Source: Burkholderiales bacterium PBB3 | Lineage (GTDB): Bacteria; Pseudomonadota; Gammaproteobacteria; Burkholderiales; Burkholderiaceae_C | Length of the DNA stretch: 64,000 bases | Direction: 5' to 3' | Assembly: GCA_002256115.1 (NCBI GenBank) | Contig: NKIK01000002.1 | Span: 224,667 to 288,666, forward strand | Shown here: piece after piece, positions 17,375 to 25,920 of the stretch | Layout: each line of letters begins with the position of its first letter | How positions within the stretch are numbered: the first letter of the stretch is position 1 | Position numbers and translations under genes: made by a program | The notes under the pieces: model-generated | The model's input: only the letters and a program-made list of their open reading frames with translations | What the model was told of the DNA's origin: nothing | Database searches by the model: none

Positions 17375-18628
17375 ATGCATTCATTTGACGTAGTCATCAT
17401 CGGGGCCGGTGCAGCCGGTTTGTTTTGTGCGGGCGTTGCGGGCCAACTGGGCCTGAAAGTGCTGGTGATTGACCATGGCGAAAAGGTGGCCGAGAAGATC
17501 CGTATCTCGGGCGGTGGCCGCTGCAACTTCACCAACACGGGCACCACGCACGCCAATTTTTTGAGCGACAACCCGCGCTTTTGCCGCTCTGCGCTGTCGC
17601 GCTACACGCCGCAGAACTTTGTGGCGCTGATGCAGCGCTATGGCATCCCTTTTCATGAAAAGCACAAAGGCCAGTTGTTTTGCGACCGCTCGGCCGAAGA
17701 CATCATCCAGATGCTGCTGGCCGAATGCGCAGCGGGCGGCGTCACCCGCTGGCAGCCGTGTAGCGTTAAAAATATACGCCATTTAGCCTCTACAGCCCAT
17801 GGACAGTGCGGGAGCAGCTACGAAATAGATAGCAGCCAGGGTGGCGTGCAGTGCGCGGCGGTGGTCGTGGCCTGCGGGGGTTTGTCCATCCCCAAGATCG
17901 GTGCCACCGACTTGGGCTACCGCATCGCCAAGCAGTTCAACCTGCCCCTGGTGCCACCTCGGCCGGCCTTGGTCCCGCTGACTTTTGACGAGGCCGCCTG
18001 GGCTCCGTTTGCGCAGTTGTCGGGCTTGTCTTTGCCGGTGAGCATTGAGACCGGCGGCAAAAAAGACAAGATCGCGTTTCTGGAAGACCTGCTGTTCACC
18101 CACCGCGGCCTGAGCGGCCCTGGTGTATTGCAGATTTCCAGCTACTGGACTGAGGGCACGCCCATCCGCCTGAACCTGGCCCCGGATACCGATGTGGCGG
18201 CCCTTCTGATGCACGCCAAAAGCACTTCGCGCAAGCTGATCGCCAACGAGCTGGCCGGCCTGGTGCCCAGCCGCCTGGCCGACACCTGGGTGGCCCAGGG
18301 CGCGGCACTGGGCCATAACTGGACACGCCCCACCATGGAAGCCTCCGACAAGGCCCTGGCGGCACTGGCCGAGCGCCTGAGCCGCTGGGAACTAACCCCC
18401 ACCGGCACCGAGGGCTACCGCAAAGCCGAGGTCACCGCCGGGGGCATAGACACCAAGGCCTTGTCCAGCCAAACCCTGGAATCCACACAAAGTGGCCTAT
18501 ATTTCATTGGCGAAGTGGTAGACGTGACCGGTTGGCTGGGCGGCTATAACTTCCAATGGGCCTGGGCAAGCGGCTATGCTTGTGCCCAGGGCTTGGCAGC
18601 CCGGCTTGGCATGGGAACAACAGCATGA
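17375..18628 (+). CDS. HI0933/BaiN-family FAD-dependent oxidoreductase
   Basis: 417 residues. The N-terminal Rossmann motif DVVIIGAGAAGLFCAGVAG binds FAD, and KIRISGGGRCNFTN is the HI0933 family signature near residue 45. The C-terminal GLYFIGEVVDVTGWLGGYNF and WASGYACAQG motifs close the FAD fold. Substrates of this family are mostly unknown. Residues about 134-153 (RHLASTAHGQCGSSYEIDS) are encoded by repeat copy A4 in frame. The stop overlaps the start of the receiver-kinase gene (ATGATGA), so the two are translationally coupled. Confidence 0.92.
   Translation: MHSFDVVIIGAGAAGLFCAGVAGQLGLKVLVIDHGEKVAEKIRISGGGRCNFTNTGTTHANFLSDNPRFCRSALSRYTPQNFVALMQRYGIPFHEKHKGQLFCDRSAEDIIQMLLAECAAGGVTRWQPCSVKNIRHLASTAHGQCGSSYEIDSSQGGVQCAAVVVACGGLSIPKIGATDLGYRIAKQFNLPLVPPRPALVPLTFDEAAWAPFAQLSGLSLPVSIETGGKKDKIAFLEDLLFTHRGLSGPGVLQISSYWTEGTPIRLNLAPDTDVAALLMHAKSTSRKLIANELAGLVPSRLADTWVAQGAALGHNWTRPTMEASDKALAALAERLSRWELTPTGTEGYRKAEVTAGGIDTKALSSQTLESTQSGLYFIGEVVDVTGWLGGYNFQWAWASGYACAQGLAARLGMGTTA
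17773..17834 (+). repeat. Family-A palindromic element, copy A4 (inside the BaiN-like gene)
   Basis: The sequence runs CATTTAGCCTCTACAGCCCA, GGACAGTGCGGGAGCAGCTA, then CGAAATAGATAGC, with the stem GCTA-N9-TAGC. It has no stop in the coding frame and adds about 20 residues at a position where family members have a variable loop. Confidence 0.85.
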
Positions 18629-19884
18629 TGATTCTGGTGGTAGAGGATGAGGCCAGCATTCGCGACAACGTCGTACGGATTTTGCGAATGGAAGGCTTTG
18701 AGGTACTAGAGGCCGAGAACGGCCGCATAGGCCTGGATTTGGCGCGCGCCAACCGGCCCGACCTGGTGCTGTCTGATGTGATGATGCCTGAAATGGATGG
18801 CCACGGACTGCTGGAGGCGCTGCGCGCCGACCCGCTGACTGCGGTTGTGCCCTTCATCTTTTTGAGTGCCCGCACGGACCGCACCGACCGCCGCAAAGGC
18901 ATGAATCTGGGTGCCGATGACTACATTGGCAAACCGTTCTCCCGCGACGAACTGATGGACGCCGTATGGGCCCGCATCAAGCGCACCCAGGCGCTGGGCC
19001 TCACGCAGGCACCTGCCGGTGCATCGCGGCCGATGGCGGAAAACTCAGGGCTGGCACCGGTCGGCATCAAAGGCTACCGCATGCTCAAACGCCTGGGCAG
19101 CGGCGGTATGTCCGAAGTGTTTTTGGCAGTCCGGGAGCATGATGGCCTGGAAGTGGCACTGAAAATTCTGGACACGCGCAAACACACCGACACCAGCTTT
19201 CTGCACCGCTTTATCCAGGAGTACGCGCTGCTGGAACAAATCAACCACCCCAATGTGGCGCGGATTTTTGACCACGGCTTTACCGATGAGCAGGCCTTCA
19301 TCAGCATGGAATATTTCAGCCATGGGGATATCCGCCAGCGCATGGTCAGCGGGCTGTCACCCCTGGAATCGCTGACAGTCGTACTGCAAGTGGCTTTGGC
19401 GCTCTCGCAAATCCATGCACTGGGCATTGTTCACCGCGATGTGAAGCCCGACAACCTGATGCTGCGCGCCAATGGCAGCGTCGCGTTGATCGACTTTGGC
19501 GTCGCCAAGCACTCCGAGCAGCAACTGGAACAAACCCGGCACGGCGAAATCGTCGGCTCCCCGTATTACATGAGCCCCGAGCAGGCCAATGGCAAGCCCG
19601 TGAGCCCGACCAGCGACATTTATTCCCTGGGCGTCATCCTGTTTGAAATGATCACCCGCCAGCGGCCTTTTGTGGCCGAAACCCTGGAGGTGCTGTTGTA
19701 CAAGCACATCCACACGCCAGCGCCGCGGCTGGACGCCAAATTTGCCGAATTCCAGGAGCTGCTGGACCGTGCCTTGCACAAAGACCCCGCGCAGCGCTTC
19801 GCCAGCGGGCAGGCCGTGGTGGACTACATCACCCTGGGCTGGCCCGCCGTTCTGCGGCTGATAGATGCCCAATCTACCGCCTAA
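18625..19884 (+). CDS. Response-regulator receiver fused to Ser/Thr protein kinase
   Basis: 419 residues from the ATG at 18625. Residues 1-125 are a CheY-like receiver: MILVVEDEASIRDN, phospho-acceptor Asp in LVLSDVMMPEMDG, and DDYIGKPF with the conserved Lys. Residues about 150-415 are a eukaryote-like kinase: glycine-rich loop LGSGGMSEVFLA, catalytic loop HRDVKPDNL, DFG in LIDFGVAKH, and SPYYMSPEQANG activation segment. Phosphorylation by a histidine kinase would therefore control Ser/Thr kinase output. It overlaps the BaiN gene by 4 bp; the partner kinase is not obvious. Confidence 0.93.
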   Translation: MMILVVEDEASIRDNVVRILRMEGFEVLEAENGRIGLDLARANRPDLVLSDVMMPEMDGHGLLEALRADPLTAVVPFIFLSARTDRTDRRKGMNLGADDYIGKPFSRDELMDAVWARIKRTQALGLTQAPAGASRPMAENSGLAPVGIKGYRMLKRLGSGGMSEVFLAVREHDGLEVALKILDTRKHTDTSFLHRFIQEYALLEQINHPNVARIFDHGFTDEQAFISMEYFSHGDIRQRMVSGLSPLESLTVVLQVALALSQIHALGIVHRDVKPDNLMLRANGSVALIDFGVAKHSEQQLEQTRHGEIVGSPYYMSPEQANGKPVSPTSDIYSLGVILFEMITRQRPFVAETLEVLLYKHIHTPAPRLDAKFAEFQELLDRALHKDPAQRFASGQAVVDYITLGWPAVLRLIDAQSTA

Positions 19885-19892
19885 AAAAACGC

Positions 19893-19898
19893 TATAAT
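19893..19898 (+). promoter_or_regulatory. -10 box (TATAAT) upstream of rpsU
   Basis: A perfect TATAAT just after the kinase stop, with no good -35. It predicts a 5' leader of about 120 nt for rpsU. The leader contains an inverted repeat CTCCGTC (19919-19925) / GACGGAG (19942-19948) that could form a regulatory hairpin. Confidence 0.55.
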
Positions 19899-20026
19899 CC
19901 AAGGCTTTTCTGGCAGTACTCCGTCGGCCAATACTAGTTAGGACGGAGAACACCGCTGAATACGCCGTGTGGGGCTCGATCTCCCCCCATGGCCACTGAT
20001 CAGCACAATTTGGACAACATTACGTA

Positions 20027-20239
20027 ATGACAACCATCCGTGTAAAAGAAAACGAGCCGTTTGACGTCGCTCTGCGTCGCTTCAAGCGCACTATCGAAAA
20101 ATTGGGTTTGCTGACCGACTTGCGCGCGCGCGAGTTCTATGAAAAGCCCACTGCAGAGCGCAAGCGCAAGAAGGCAGCCGCCGTCAAGCGCAACTACAAG
20201 CGTATTCGTAGCATGCAATTGCCCAAGAAGATGTTCTAA
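20027..20239 (+). CDS. rpsU: 30S ribosomal protein S21
   Basis: 70 residues, exact family length, beginning [20 protein letters not shown] and ending in the basic tail [18 protein letters not shown]21 binds the 30S platform and aids initiation. The adjacent yqeY downstream is the usual proteobacterial arrangement. A strong intrinsic terminator follows, so yqeY depends on read-through or its own promoter. Confidence 0.97.
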   Translation: MTTIRVKENEPFDVALRRFKRTIEKLGLLTDLRAREFYEKPTAERKRKKAAAVKRNYKRIRSMQLPKKMF

Positions 20240-20264
20240 CTTGCGTTAGACGCCTTTCACGGCC

Positions 20265-20302
20265 AAAAAAGCTCGCTTGGGGACGCTCCGGCGGGCTTTT
20301 TT
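20265..20302 (+). terminator. Intrinsic terminator after rpsU
   Basis: AAAAAAGCTCGC pairs with GCGGGCTTTTTT around a loop, giving a GC stem flanked by A and T runs, 25 bp after the rpsU stop. The A-run makes it potentially active in both directions. Confidence 0.85.
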
Positions 20303-20355
20303 AGTTTTCGGTCCTCTCTTTTCCCGTTTCCAATTCCCTTGAAGGATTCCACGCT

Positions 20356-20817
20356 ATGTCACTCAAAGACCAAATCACCGAAGACATGAAAACCGCGATG
20401 CGCGCCAAGGACACCGAGCGCCTGGGCACTATCCGCCTGTTGCTGTCGGCCCTCAAGCAAAAGGAAGTGGACGAGCGTGTGGTGCTGGATGACGCCATGG
20501 TGGTGGCCATCGTGGACAAGCTGATCAAACAGCGCAAGGATTCGATTGAGGCTTTCGAAAAAGCCGCGCGCCAAGACCTGGCCGATAAAGAAAAATCAGA
20601 ACTGCTGGTGTTGCAAGCCTACTTGCCCCAACGCATGTCGGCCGATGAAGTCTTGGTCGAAGTGAAAGCGATTGTGGCCACGCTGGCGGCTGAGCTGGGC
20701 CGCGCCGCAGGCCCTGGGGATATGGGCAAAGTGATGGGCTTGGTGAAGGCTGCGTTGGCCGGCAAGGCGGAGATGTCGGCAGTGTCGGCAGCGGTTAAGA
20801 CGGCGCTGGCTGGGTAG
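20356..20817 (+). CDS. yqeY: GatB/YqeY domain protein
   Basis: 153 residues, usual length for YqeY. Motifs LRLLLSALKQKEVDER and LLVLQAYLPQRMS are typical, as is the C-terminal GDMGKVMGLVKAALAGKAEMS. The domain is related to the tRNA-binding tail of GatB; the biological role is not established. The 222 bp that follow hold only a C-rich stretch (about 20845-20890) that looks like degenerate intergenic repeat sequence. Confidence 0.92.
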   Translation: MSLKDQITEDMKTAMRAKDTERLGTIRLLLSALKQKEVDERVVLDDAMVVAIVDKLIKQRKDSIEAFEKAARQDLADKEKSELLVLQAYLPQRMSADEVLVEVKAIVATLAAELGRAAGPGDMGKVMGLVKAALAGKAEMSAVSAAVKTALAG

Positions 20818-21039
20818 GCGTTTCCCTGCGGGGCGTTTGTAACCCCCACTCTCCCCCAACCCCTCTCGCCCCGCCTGGCGAAGGGGGGGCTAAAGCGGAC
20901 AGCCGATTTGGCTTTGTCGTGCCGACTGTGGAATTGCGGGCGGTACGTTGCCACTATGACTTCGCTCCACGGCTTCACTCGGGCTACTCTAAGCGCCGGT
21001 GACGGATGCTGATGTCTGCTTTAGCCCTACCATGGGTGC

Positions 21040-21597
21040 ATGACTACCAAATCTTCTTTTCTGATTCGACGATTGAAGCCTGCGGATGCGGAGGCGTTTT
21101 CTGCGCTGCGGCGCGAGGTACTGGCGGACAACGCGGTGCCTATGGGGCTGAGCATGACTGAGGAGCTAGCGCGCCCGCTGCAGGGGTTTCGGGATCAGTT
21201 GGGCTACCCCGAACCCAATGCGGCGTTTGGGGCGTTTGTGGGGGATGCGCTGGTGGGCAGTTCGGCCATCGCCTGGCCCAGCAAGCTGGCCTCCTCGCGG
21301 CACAAGGCCAATCTCTGGGGGGTCTTCACATCGCCCCGCTATCGCCGCCAAGGCATCAGCCGCGCCTTGGTGCAACACACCGTTGCCCATGGTCGTGCCA
21401 ACGGCCTGCTGCGCATCAACCTCACCGTTTACGTGCCCAACCCCGAAGCCACCAAGCTCTACGCCACGCTGGGTTTCGTGCAGACGGGTTTAGAACCCCA
21501 ATCCATTTGCCTGGATGGCAACTACTACGACGGCGAGTACTGGTCACTGAGTTTGCCAGCGCACAACGATGCGTCTGGTGCGATCACCAAGACCTGA
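21040..21597 (+). CDS. GNAT family N-acetyltransferase
   Basis: 185 residues. The acetyl-CoA-binding motif A is visible as LWGVFTSPRYRRQGISRALVQH (R-x-x-G-x-G/S pattern) near residues 88-108, followed by the β5/α4 segment LTVYVPNPEATKLYATLGF. The substrate is unknown. No partner gene is suggested by the context. Confidence 0.88.
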   Translation: MTTKSSFLIRRLKPADAEAFSALRREVLADNAVPMGLSMTEELARPLQGFRDQLGYPEPNAAFGAFVGDALVGSSAIAWPSKLASSRHKANLWGVFTSPRYRRQGISRALVQHTVAHGRANGLLRINLTVYVPNPEATKLYATLGFVQTGLEPQSICLDGNYYDGEYWSLSLPAHNDASGAITKT

Positions 21598-21606
21598 GCG
21601 CATCCT

Positions 21607-21750
21607 GTGCAAGAAAAATTTGACGTGGTATTGAACCCCGCAGCACACGCTGACTTTGACTACACCCATGGTCTTCGCGAGCAGAAGATCCGGGGCTACG
21701 TCACCTCGGAAGTGACCTATGTGGAGAAGCCGTTTTGCAACTGCAACTAG
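21607..21750 (+). CDS. Possible small protein (47 residues), GTG start
   Basis: Open frame from GTG at 21607 to TAG at 21748 reading VQEKFDVVLNPAAHADFDYT and so on, ending in KPFCNCN. It overlaps the presumed TTG start of the HAD gene by 16 bp, an operon-like arrangement. I do not recognise the family; it may be a truncated remnant of a longer gene. Confidence 0.35.
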   Translation: MQEKFDVVLNPAAHADFDYTHGLREQKIRGYVTSEVTYVEKPFCNCN

Positions 21751-22394
21751 CGCCCGTATTTCTGGTCTTCGATCTGGACGGCACGATCAGCGATCCCGCG
21801 GTGGGCATTGGTCGCTCTATCAACTACGCATTGGCGCATTTTGCATACCCTTCCATCCCGGATACGGCAGTTTCTCAGTACATCGGCCCTCCGCTGGATG
21901 CGTCCTTCGCTTCAATAACAGGCCAAACCTCAACCGCCCATTTGGTAGAGTTGGTTGCCAAATACCGCGAGCGCTACACCGAAGTGGGTTACAGCGAGAA
22001 CGTTCTGTATCCCGGCATAGCACAAGCGTTAGAGTCCATTGCGGCCAAGAACATTCCCATGGGGCTTTGCACCTCCAAGCGCAGTGATTTCGCGGAGCGC
22101 ATTCTAAAAATGTTCGGGCTTAGGCACCACTTCCAGTTTGTTAGTGGCGGTGATATTGGCATTCAAAAGAAACAGCAGTTGGCTGCATTGCGCGCCGATC
22201 AAACCATTGCGAACAACGCCATCATGATTGGCGACCGCGCGGTCGACATCGAAGCGGCAAAGTTCAGCCAACTCAAATCCGCAGGCGTGCTCTGGGGGCA
22301 CGGCTCGCATGCAGAGCTAGTTGCGGCAGGGCCTGAAAACCTGCTGTCCCACCCTAGCGAATTGCCCGACTTAGCCACCTCAGCCCAACTCTAA
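21735..22394 (+). CDS. HAD-superfamily hydrolase, phosphoglycolate-phosphatase-like
   Basis: 219 residues from a TTG start at 21735, giving MQLQLAPVFLVFDLDGTISD, with the nucleophile motif DxDGT at about residue 13. Motif II is CTSKRSDFAERIL, motif III Lys lies near QKKQQLAAL, and motif IV is MIGDRAVDIEAAK. The helical cap of subclass I is present. No in-frame ATG lies upstream of the nucleophile motif, so a TTG start is required. Confidence 0.85.
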   Translation: MQLQLAPVFLVFDLDGTISDPAVGIGRSINYALAHFAYPSIPDTAVSQYIGPPLDASFASITGQTSTAHLVELVAKYRERYTEVGYSENVLYPGIAQALESIAAKNIPMGLCTSKRSDFAERILKMFGLRHHFQFVSGGDIGIQKKQQLAALRADQTIANNAIMIGDRAVDIEAAKFSQLKSAGVLWGHGSHAELVAAGPENLLSHPSELPDLATSAQL

Positions 22395-22436
22395 AAGCCA
22401 TCCGGCGCGCAGAGTTCAGCTTTCCCTTGTTATACC

Positions 22437-22490
22437 GGTGCTGGAGAGATGAATCGAACACCCAGCCTTTACATTGCGAATGCGCCGCAT
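22437..22490 (-). pseudogene. tRNA 3'-half remnant (Ala-CGC-like)
   Basis: Read on the minus strand this stretch gives an anticodon-loop-like TTCGCAA, then AAGGCTGGG, a T-loop GTTCGATTC, and an acceptor-like CTCCAGCACC. The anticodon and T stems pair poorly and no D-arm or 5' acceptor strand is found, so it is not a functional tRNA. Such fragments are common attachment-site scars; the BrnT/BrnA pair starts 48 bp away. Confidence 0.35.
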
Positions 22491-22503
22491 TGGTGAGTGC
22501 TGG

Positions 22504-22535
22504 TTGACATTGTTGTACATGATAGTAATATACAA
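22504..22535 (+). promoter_or_regulatory. brnTA promoter and probable BrnA operator
   Basis: A perfect -35 TTGACA (22504-22509) and -10 TAATAT (22526-22531) with 16-bp spacing. The -10 ends 6 nt before the brnT ATG, so the transcript is probably leaderless. Arms TTGTA (22513-22517) and TACAA (22531-22535) frame the -10, suiting autorepression by the BrnA antitoxin, known for this family. Confidence 0.6.
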
Positions 22536-22537
22536 AA

Positions 22538-22837
22538 ATGATTGACTTGAGCAAGATCACGGGGTTCAACTGGGACGACGGCAATGGGCGCAAGAACGAG
22601 AAGCATGGCGTCAGCATGGCCGAGGCAGAACAAGTGTTTTTCAATGCGCCCCTTCTGCTGTTGGACGATGTTGCGCACAGCCAGAAGGAGTTGCGAATGC
22701 ATGCCTTAGGAAAAACGGATGAGGGGCGAACGCTGCACATCACATTCACCCTGCGGCAATTGGGGCAGTTGATCCGGGTAATATCAGCCAGGGACATGCA
22801 TCGTAAGGAGCAAGCCATTTATGACCAAGCAAAATAA
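22538..22837 (+). CDS. brnT: BrnT family toxin (ribonuclease)
   Basis: 99 residues. The BrnT fold is recognised from FNWDDGNGRKNEKHGVSMAEAEQVF at the N-terminus and IRVISARDMHRKEQAIYDQ at the C-terminus, with the conserved KHGV and ISAR..R motifs. BrnT is a RelE-like RNase neutralised by BrnA. Its 3' end overlaps brnA by 17 bp. This pair is an isolated two-gene accessory module between core genes. Confidence 0.93.
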   Translation: MIDLSKITGFNWDDGNGRKNEKHGVSMAEAEQVFFNAPLLLLDDVAHSQKELRMHALGKTDEGRTLHITFTLRQLGQLIRVISARDMHRKEQAIYDQAK

Positions 22838-23084
22838 GACCATTCCGAAGTTTGCCAATGAGGCGCAAGAGCGCGCGTATTGGGAATCGCATGACTCAAC
22901 CGATCAAGTCGATTGGTCCAAGGCCAGGAAGGTCGCGTTACCGAACCTGAAGCCCACAACGAAAACCATCTCATTGCGCCTGCCCCAGCATTTGTTGGAC
23001 TCGATCAAGATAGCGGCCAATGCGCGTGATGTGCCCTACCAATCACTTATCAAGGTCTGGTTGCAGGAAAAGCTACACCAGTGA
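22821..23084 (+). CDS. brnA: BrnA family antitoxin (ribbon-helix-helix)
   Basis: 87 residues. An N-terminal toxin-binding segment (PKFANEAQERAYWESHDSTD) is followed by a ribbon-helix-helix domain (TKTISLRLPQHLLDSIKIAA) that binds the promoter as a dimer. It overlaps brnT by 17 bp, indicating translational coupling. A hairpin AGCGC-GCAAT-GCGCT with a T-rich tail just after the stop (about 23100-23130) may terminate the operon. Confidence 0.92.
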   Translation: MTKQNKTIPKFANEAQERAYWESHDSTDQVDWSKARKVALPNLKPTTKTISLRLPQHLLDSIKIAANARDVPYQSLIKVWLQEKLHQ

Positions 23085-23181
23085 ACAAACTCCGAGTGGT
23101 AGCGCGCAATGCGCTCCATTTCGTTTTTGCTACCTAGCACCACACCACAAGCTCTTGCCCCGCGGGATGACAAGGTGGTTG

Positions 23182-24630
23182 TTAGCTCCCCGCCACCTTC
23201 ATCCGATTCACCAGAATCGACCCTACCGTCTTGGCCCCGTAGTTGTAGGTATCCGCGCCAATCGCCTCTATCCCCTTAAGCATGCTCTTCATATTGCCCG
23301 CAATGGTGATCTCATGCACCGGGTAGGCAATGTGCCCCTTCTCCACCCAGAAGCCACTGGCACCACGTGAATAGTCACCAGTCACATAGTTGGTACCCTG
23401 CCCCATCAGCTCGGTCACAAACAAGCCTGTGCCCAGCTTCTGCAGCATCGCGTCCAAGTCATCTGAGGCTTTCGTCAGGCGTGACGTGAAGGTCAGGTTG
23501 TGCGAACCGCCGGAATTCCCAGTGGTTTGCATGCCCAGCTTGCGGGCCGAGTAACTGCTCAAAAAGTAACCCTGCACACGGCCGGCTTCCACCACTTGGC
23601 GGGCCTGCACGCGCACACCTTCGTCGTCGAAAGGTGAGCTGCCCTTGCCGCGCAGCACAAACGGGTCTTCATGGATGTCAATGTGCTTTGGCAAAACCAC
23701 CTTGCCAAGGGAGTCGAGCAAAAACGAACTCTTGCGGTACAACGCACCGCCGCTCACGGCCTGCACAAAGGCACCCAAGAGGCCTGCCGCCAGCGGCGAC
23801 TCAAACAGTACAGGGCACTCAATGGTCGCGATCTTGCGGGCCTTCAGGCGGCTCAATGCGCGCTCGGCGGCGTAGCGGCCGATGACTTCCGGCGCGGCCA
23901 TCGCGTCGGGGTGGCGCATGGAGCTGTACCAGGCGTCGCGCTGCATATCGTCGCCCTTACCCGCAATCGGCGACACCGACATGGAGTGGCGCGAGGACGC
24001 GTAGCCGCCCCGGAAACCGCGTGTGTGGGCGCTGAAGAAATGCGACTGCTGGGCCGACACGGCCGCGCCTTCGCTGTTGGTGATGCGCTTGTCCACCTTC
24101 AGGGCCGCAGCTTCGCATTGCAGCGCCAACTGGGCGGCCTGCTCACTGGTCACGGCCCACGGGAAGAACAGGTCCAGATTGCGTTTGCGTTCGGCCACCG
24201 GGGCGATATCTTTCGCATCGGGCAGGCTGGCAAACGGGTCTTCGGCGGTGAAACGAGCAATGTCAAAAGCAGCCTGCACGGTCTGCGCAATCGCAGCCTG
24301 AGAGAAGTCTGACGTGCTGGCATTGCCGCGGCGGTGGCCGACGTACACCGTCACGCCGAGCGACTTGTCGCGGTTACGCTCCACGTTTTCCAGCTCGCCA
24401 TTGCGCACCGAAACGCTCAGGCCGCAGCCCTCAGAAACTTCAGCGCCCGCATCCGTCGCACCCAGTTTTTTGGCGTGTTTTAGCGCACTGTCCACCAGAG
24501 TTTCAAAGAAATCCCTGGAGTAGGCAAAACCCGTGTCGGAGGGCTTGGCTGCGGTGTTGGCGGCTGTGTGGGGAAGGGCTTTGCGGCTGGCAGAGGAGCT
24601 GCCTGCGCGGGTGGGAGAGGGTTTGTTCAT
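23182..24630 (-). CDS. pmbA: TldD/PmbA family metallopeptidase subunit
   Basis: 482 residues. The PmbA/TldE features are SLGVTVYVGHRRGNAST near residue 85, the middle domain, and the C-terminal TGLFVTELMGQGTNYVTGDYSRGASGFWVEKG. With TldD it forms a heterodimeric protease involved in microcin B17 maturation and CcdA turnover; PmbA itself lacks the HExxxH zinc motif. It is divergent from yjgA with a 25-bp gap; this head-to-head pmbA/yjgA arrangement is conserved in proteobacteria. Confidence 0.95.
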   Translation of the reverse strand: MNKPSPTRAGSSSASRKALPHTAANTAAKPSDTGFAYSRDFFETLVDSALKHAKKLGATDAGAEVSEGCGLSVSVRNGELENVERNRDKSLGVTVYVGHRRGNASTSDFSQAAIAQTVQAAFDIARFTAEDPFASLPDAKDIAPVAERKRNLDLFFPWAVTSEQAAQLALQCEAAALKVDKRITNSEGAAVSAQQSHFFSAHTRGFRGGYASSRHSMSVSPIAGKGDDMQRDAWYSSMRHPDAMAAPEVIGRYAAERALSRLKARKIATIECPVLFESPLAAGLLGAFVQAVSGGALYRKSSFLLDSLGKVVLPKHIDIHEDPFVLRGKGSSPFDDEGVRVQARQVVEAGRVQGYFLSSYSARKLGMQTTGNSGGSHNLTFTSRLTKASDDLDAMLQKLGTGLFVTELMGQGTNYVTGDYSRGASGFWVEKGHIAYPVHEITIAGNMKSMLKGIEAIGADTYNYGAKTVGSILVNRMKVAGS

Positions 24631-24655
24631 AGCGACGGCTATGATACTTAGGATT

Positions 24656-25318
24656 ATGAGTAAACTAAAAAAAGGCTATTTCGTCAAAGGCAAGTTCGTC
24701 GCCGAGGGTAGCGAACTGGACCTGGAGTTCAAACGCGAACTCAGGGGCACTGACGAGCCCACCCGCACCGACCTCAAGCGCGAAAGCACCGAGCTACAAA
24801 AGCTCGGTGAAGACCTGTTGAACCTGCGCGCCGAGCTTTTGACCAAGCTGGAACTGCCCGACAAGCTGGTCGAAGGCGTGAAAGAGGCCAAGCGCATCAC
24901 CAACTTTGAAGGCAAGCGCCGCCAGATGCAGTTCATCGGCAAACAAATGCGCTTGCTGACGACGGAAAAGCACGATGAAATCCGCGCCGCGCTGAGCGAG
25001 CAACACGCCCCTAGCGCTCAGGAGACATTGGTGCTGCACCAGGCCGAAATCTGGCGTGACCGCTTGGTAAGTGACGATGATGCCGTGGGCCAATGGATCA
25101 CCTTGAGCCCTGGCACCGATTCCCAGCAATTGCGCGCCCTGGTGCGCCAGGCGCGCAAAGATGCCAAGCCCGAGAAGCCCGGTGCCGCGCCACGCCATGG
25201 CCGTGCCTACCGAGAAATTTTCCAGCTGGTGCGCGAAGTGCTGTTGCAAGGCCCAGATGTGCCCGACGCTTTGGGCCCTGAAAACGACTTCCCCGACAAC
25301 CCCGGAGCCGATGCGTGA
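24656..25318 (+). CDS. yjgA: Ribosome-associated protein YjgA/DarP (DUF615)
   Basis: 220 residues from the ATG at 24656. DUF615 signatures are ESTELQKLGEDLLNL near residue 43, LPDKLVEGVKEAKRITNFEGKR, QMQFIGKQMRLL and the C-terminal REIFQLVREVL. DarP promotes late assembly of the 50S subunit. A TATGAT -10 lies at 24640-24645. The stop overlaps the GTG start of mog by GTGA. Confidence 0.92.
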   Translation: MSKLKKGYFVKGKFVAEGSELDLEFKRELRGTDEPTRTDLKRESTELQKLGEDLLNLRAELLTKLELPDKLVEGVKEAKRITNFEGKRRQMQFIGKQMRLLTTEKHDEIRAALSEQHAPSAQETLVLHQAEIWRDRLVSDDDAVGQWITLSPGTDSQQLRALVRQARKDAKPEKPGAAPRHGRAYREIFQLVREVLLQGPDVPDALGPENDFPDNPGADA

Positions 25319-25914
25319 GTGCTTTGAGCGGTGATGCAGTAAAAATCGGCATCGTGTCCATCAGCGACCGCGCATCGACCGGTGTTTACGAGGACAAAGG
25401 CCTGCCCGCCTTGCAAAGCTGGCTGACCAGCGCGTTGCACAACACCATCACCTTTGAATCCCGCCTGATCCCGGACGAACAGGCCACTATCAGCACCACG
25501 CTGATAGAACTGGTGGACGCTGGTTGCAGTCTGGTGCTCACCACCGGCGGCACCGGCCCCGCGCTGCGCGACGTAACACCCGAAGCCACGCTAGCCGTTG
25601 CCCACAAGGAAATGCCGGGCTTTGGCGAACAAATGCGCCAGATCAGCCTGAAGTTTGTGCCGACCGCCATCCTGTCGCGCCAAGTGGCCGTAATCCGCGA
25701 CAGGAGCCTGATCATCAATCTGCCTGGCCAGCCCAAGGCCATTGCCGAGACGCTGGAAGGCCTGAAGGACGCGGATGGCAAGCAAGTGGTGAACGGCATT
25801 TTTGCTGCCGTGCCCTACTGCATTGATTTGATTGGCGGGCCGTATCTGGAGACGGTGGATGCGGTGTGCAAGGCCTTCCGGCCTAAAAGCGCTATACGCC
25901 CGATTTCTGCATAA
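25315..25914 (+). CDS. mog: Molybdopterin adenylyltransferase
   Basis: 199 residues, GTG start overlapping the yjgA stop. The MoCF-domain motifs are IVSISDRASTGVYEDKG, LVLTTGGTGPALRDVTPEAT and the C-terminal INLPGQPKAIAETL. Mog adenylates molybdopterin before molybdenum insertion, so it serves the nitrate reductase NasA. Repeat copy A5 follows 6 bp after the stop. Confidence 0.94.
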   Translation: MSALSGDAVKIGIVSISDRASTGVYEDKGLPALQSWLTSALHNTITFESRLIPDEQATISTTLIELVDAGCSLVLTTGGTGPALRDVTPEATLAVAHKEMPGFGEQMRQISLKFVPTAILSRQVAVIRDRSLIINLPGQPKAIAETLEGLKDADGKQVVNGIFAAVPYCIDLIGGPYLETVDAVCKAFRPKSAIRPISA

Positions 25915-25920
25915 GAAAAG

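Noticed and set aside
20845..20900. Terminator for yqeY in the C-rich stretch
   Set aside because: No clean stem followed by a T-run could be drawn.
22437..22490. Functional tRNA
   Set aside because: The 5' acceptor strand and D-arm are missing and the anticodon stem does not pair; reported only as a possible remnant.
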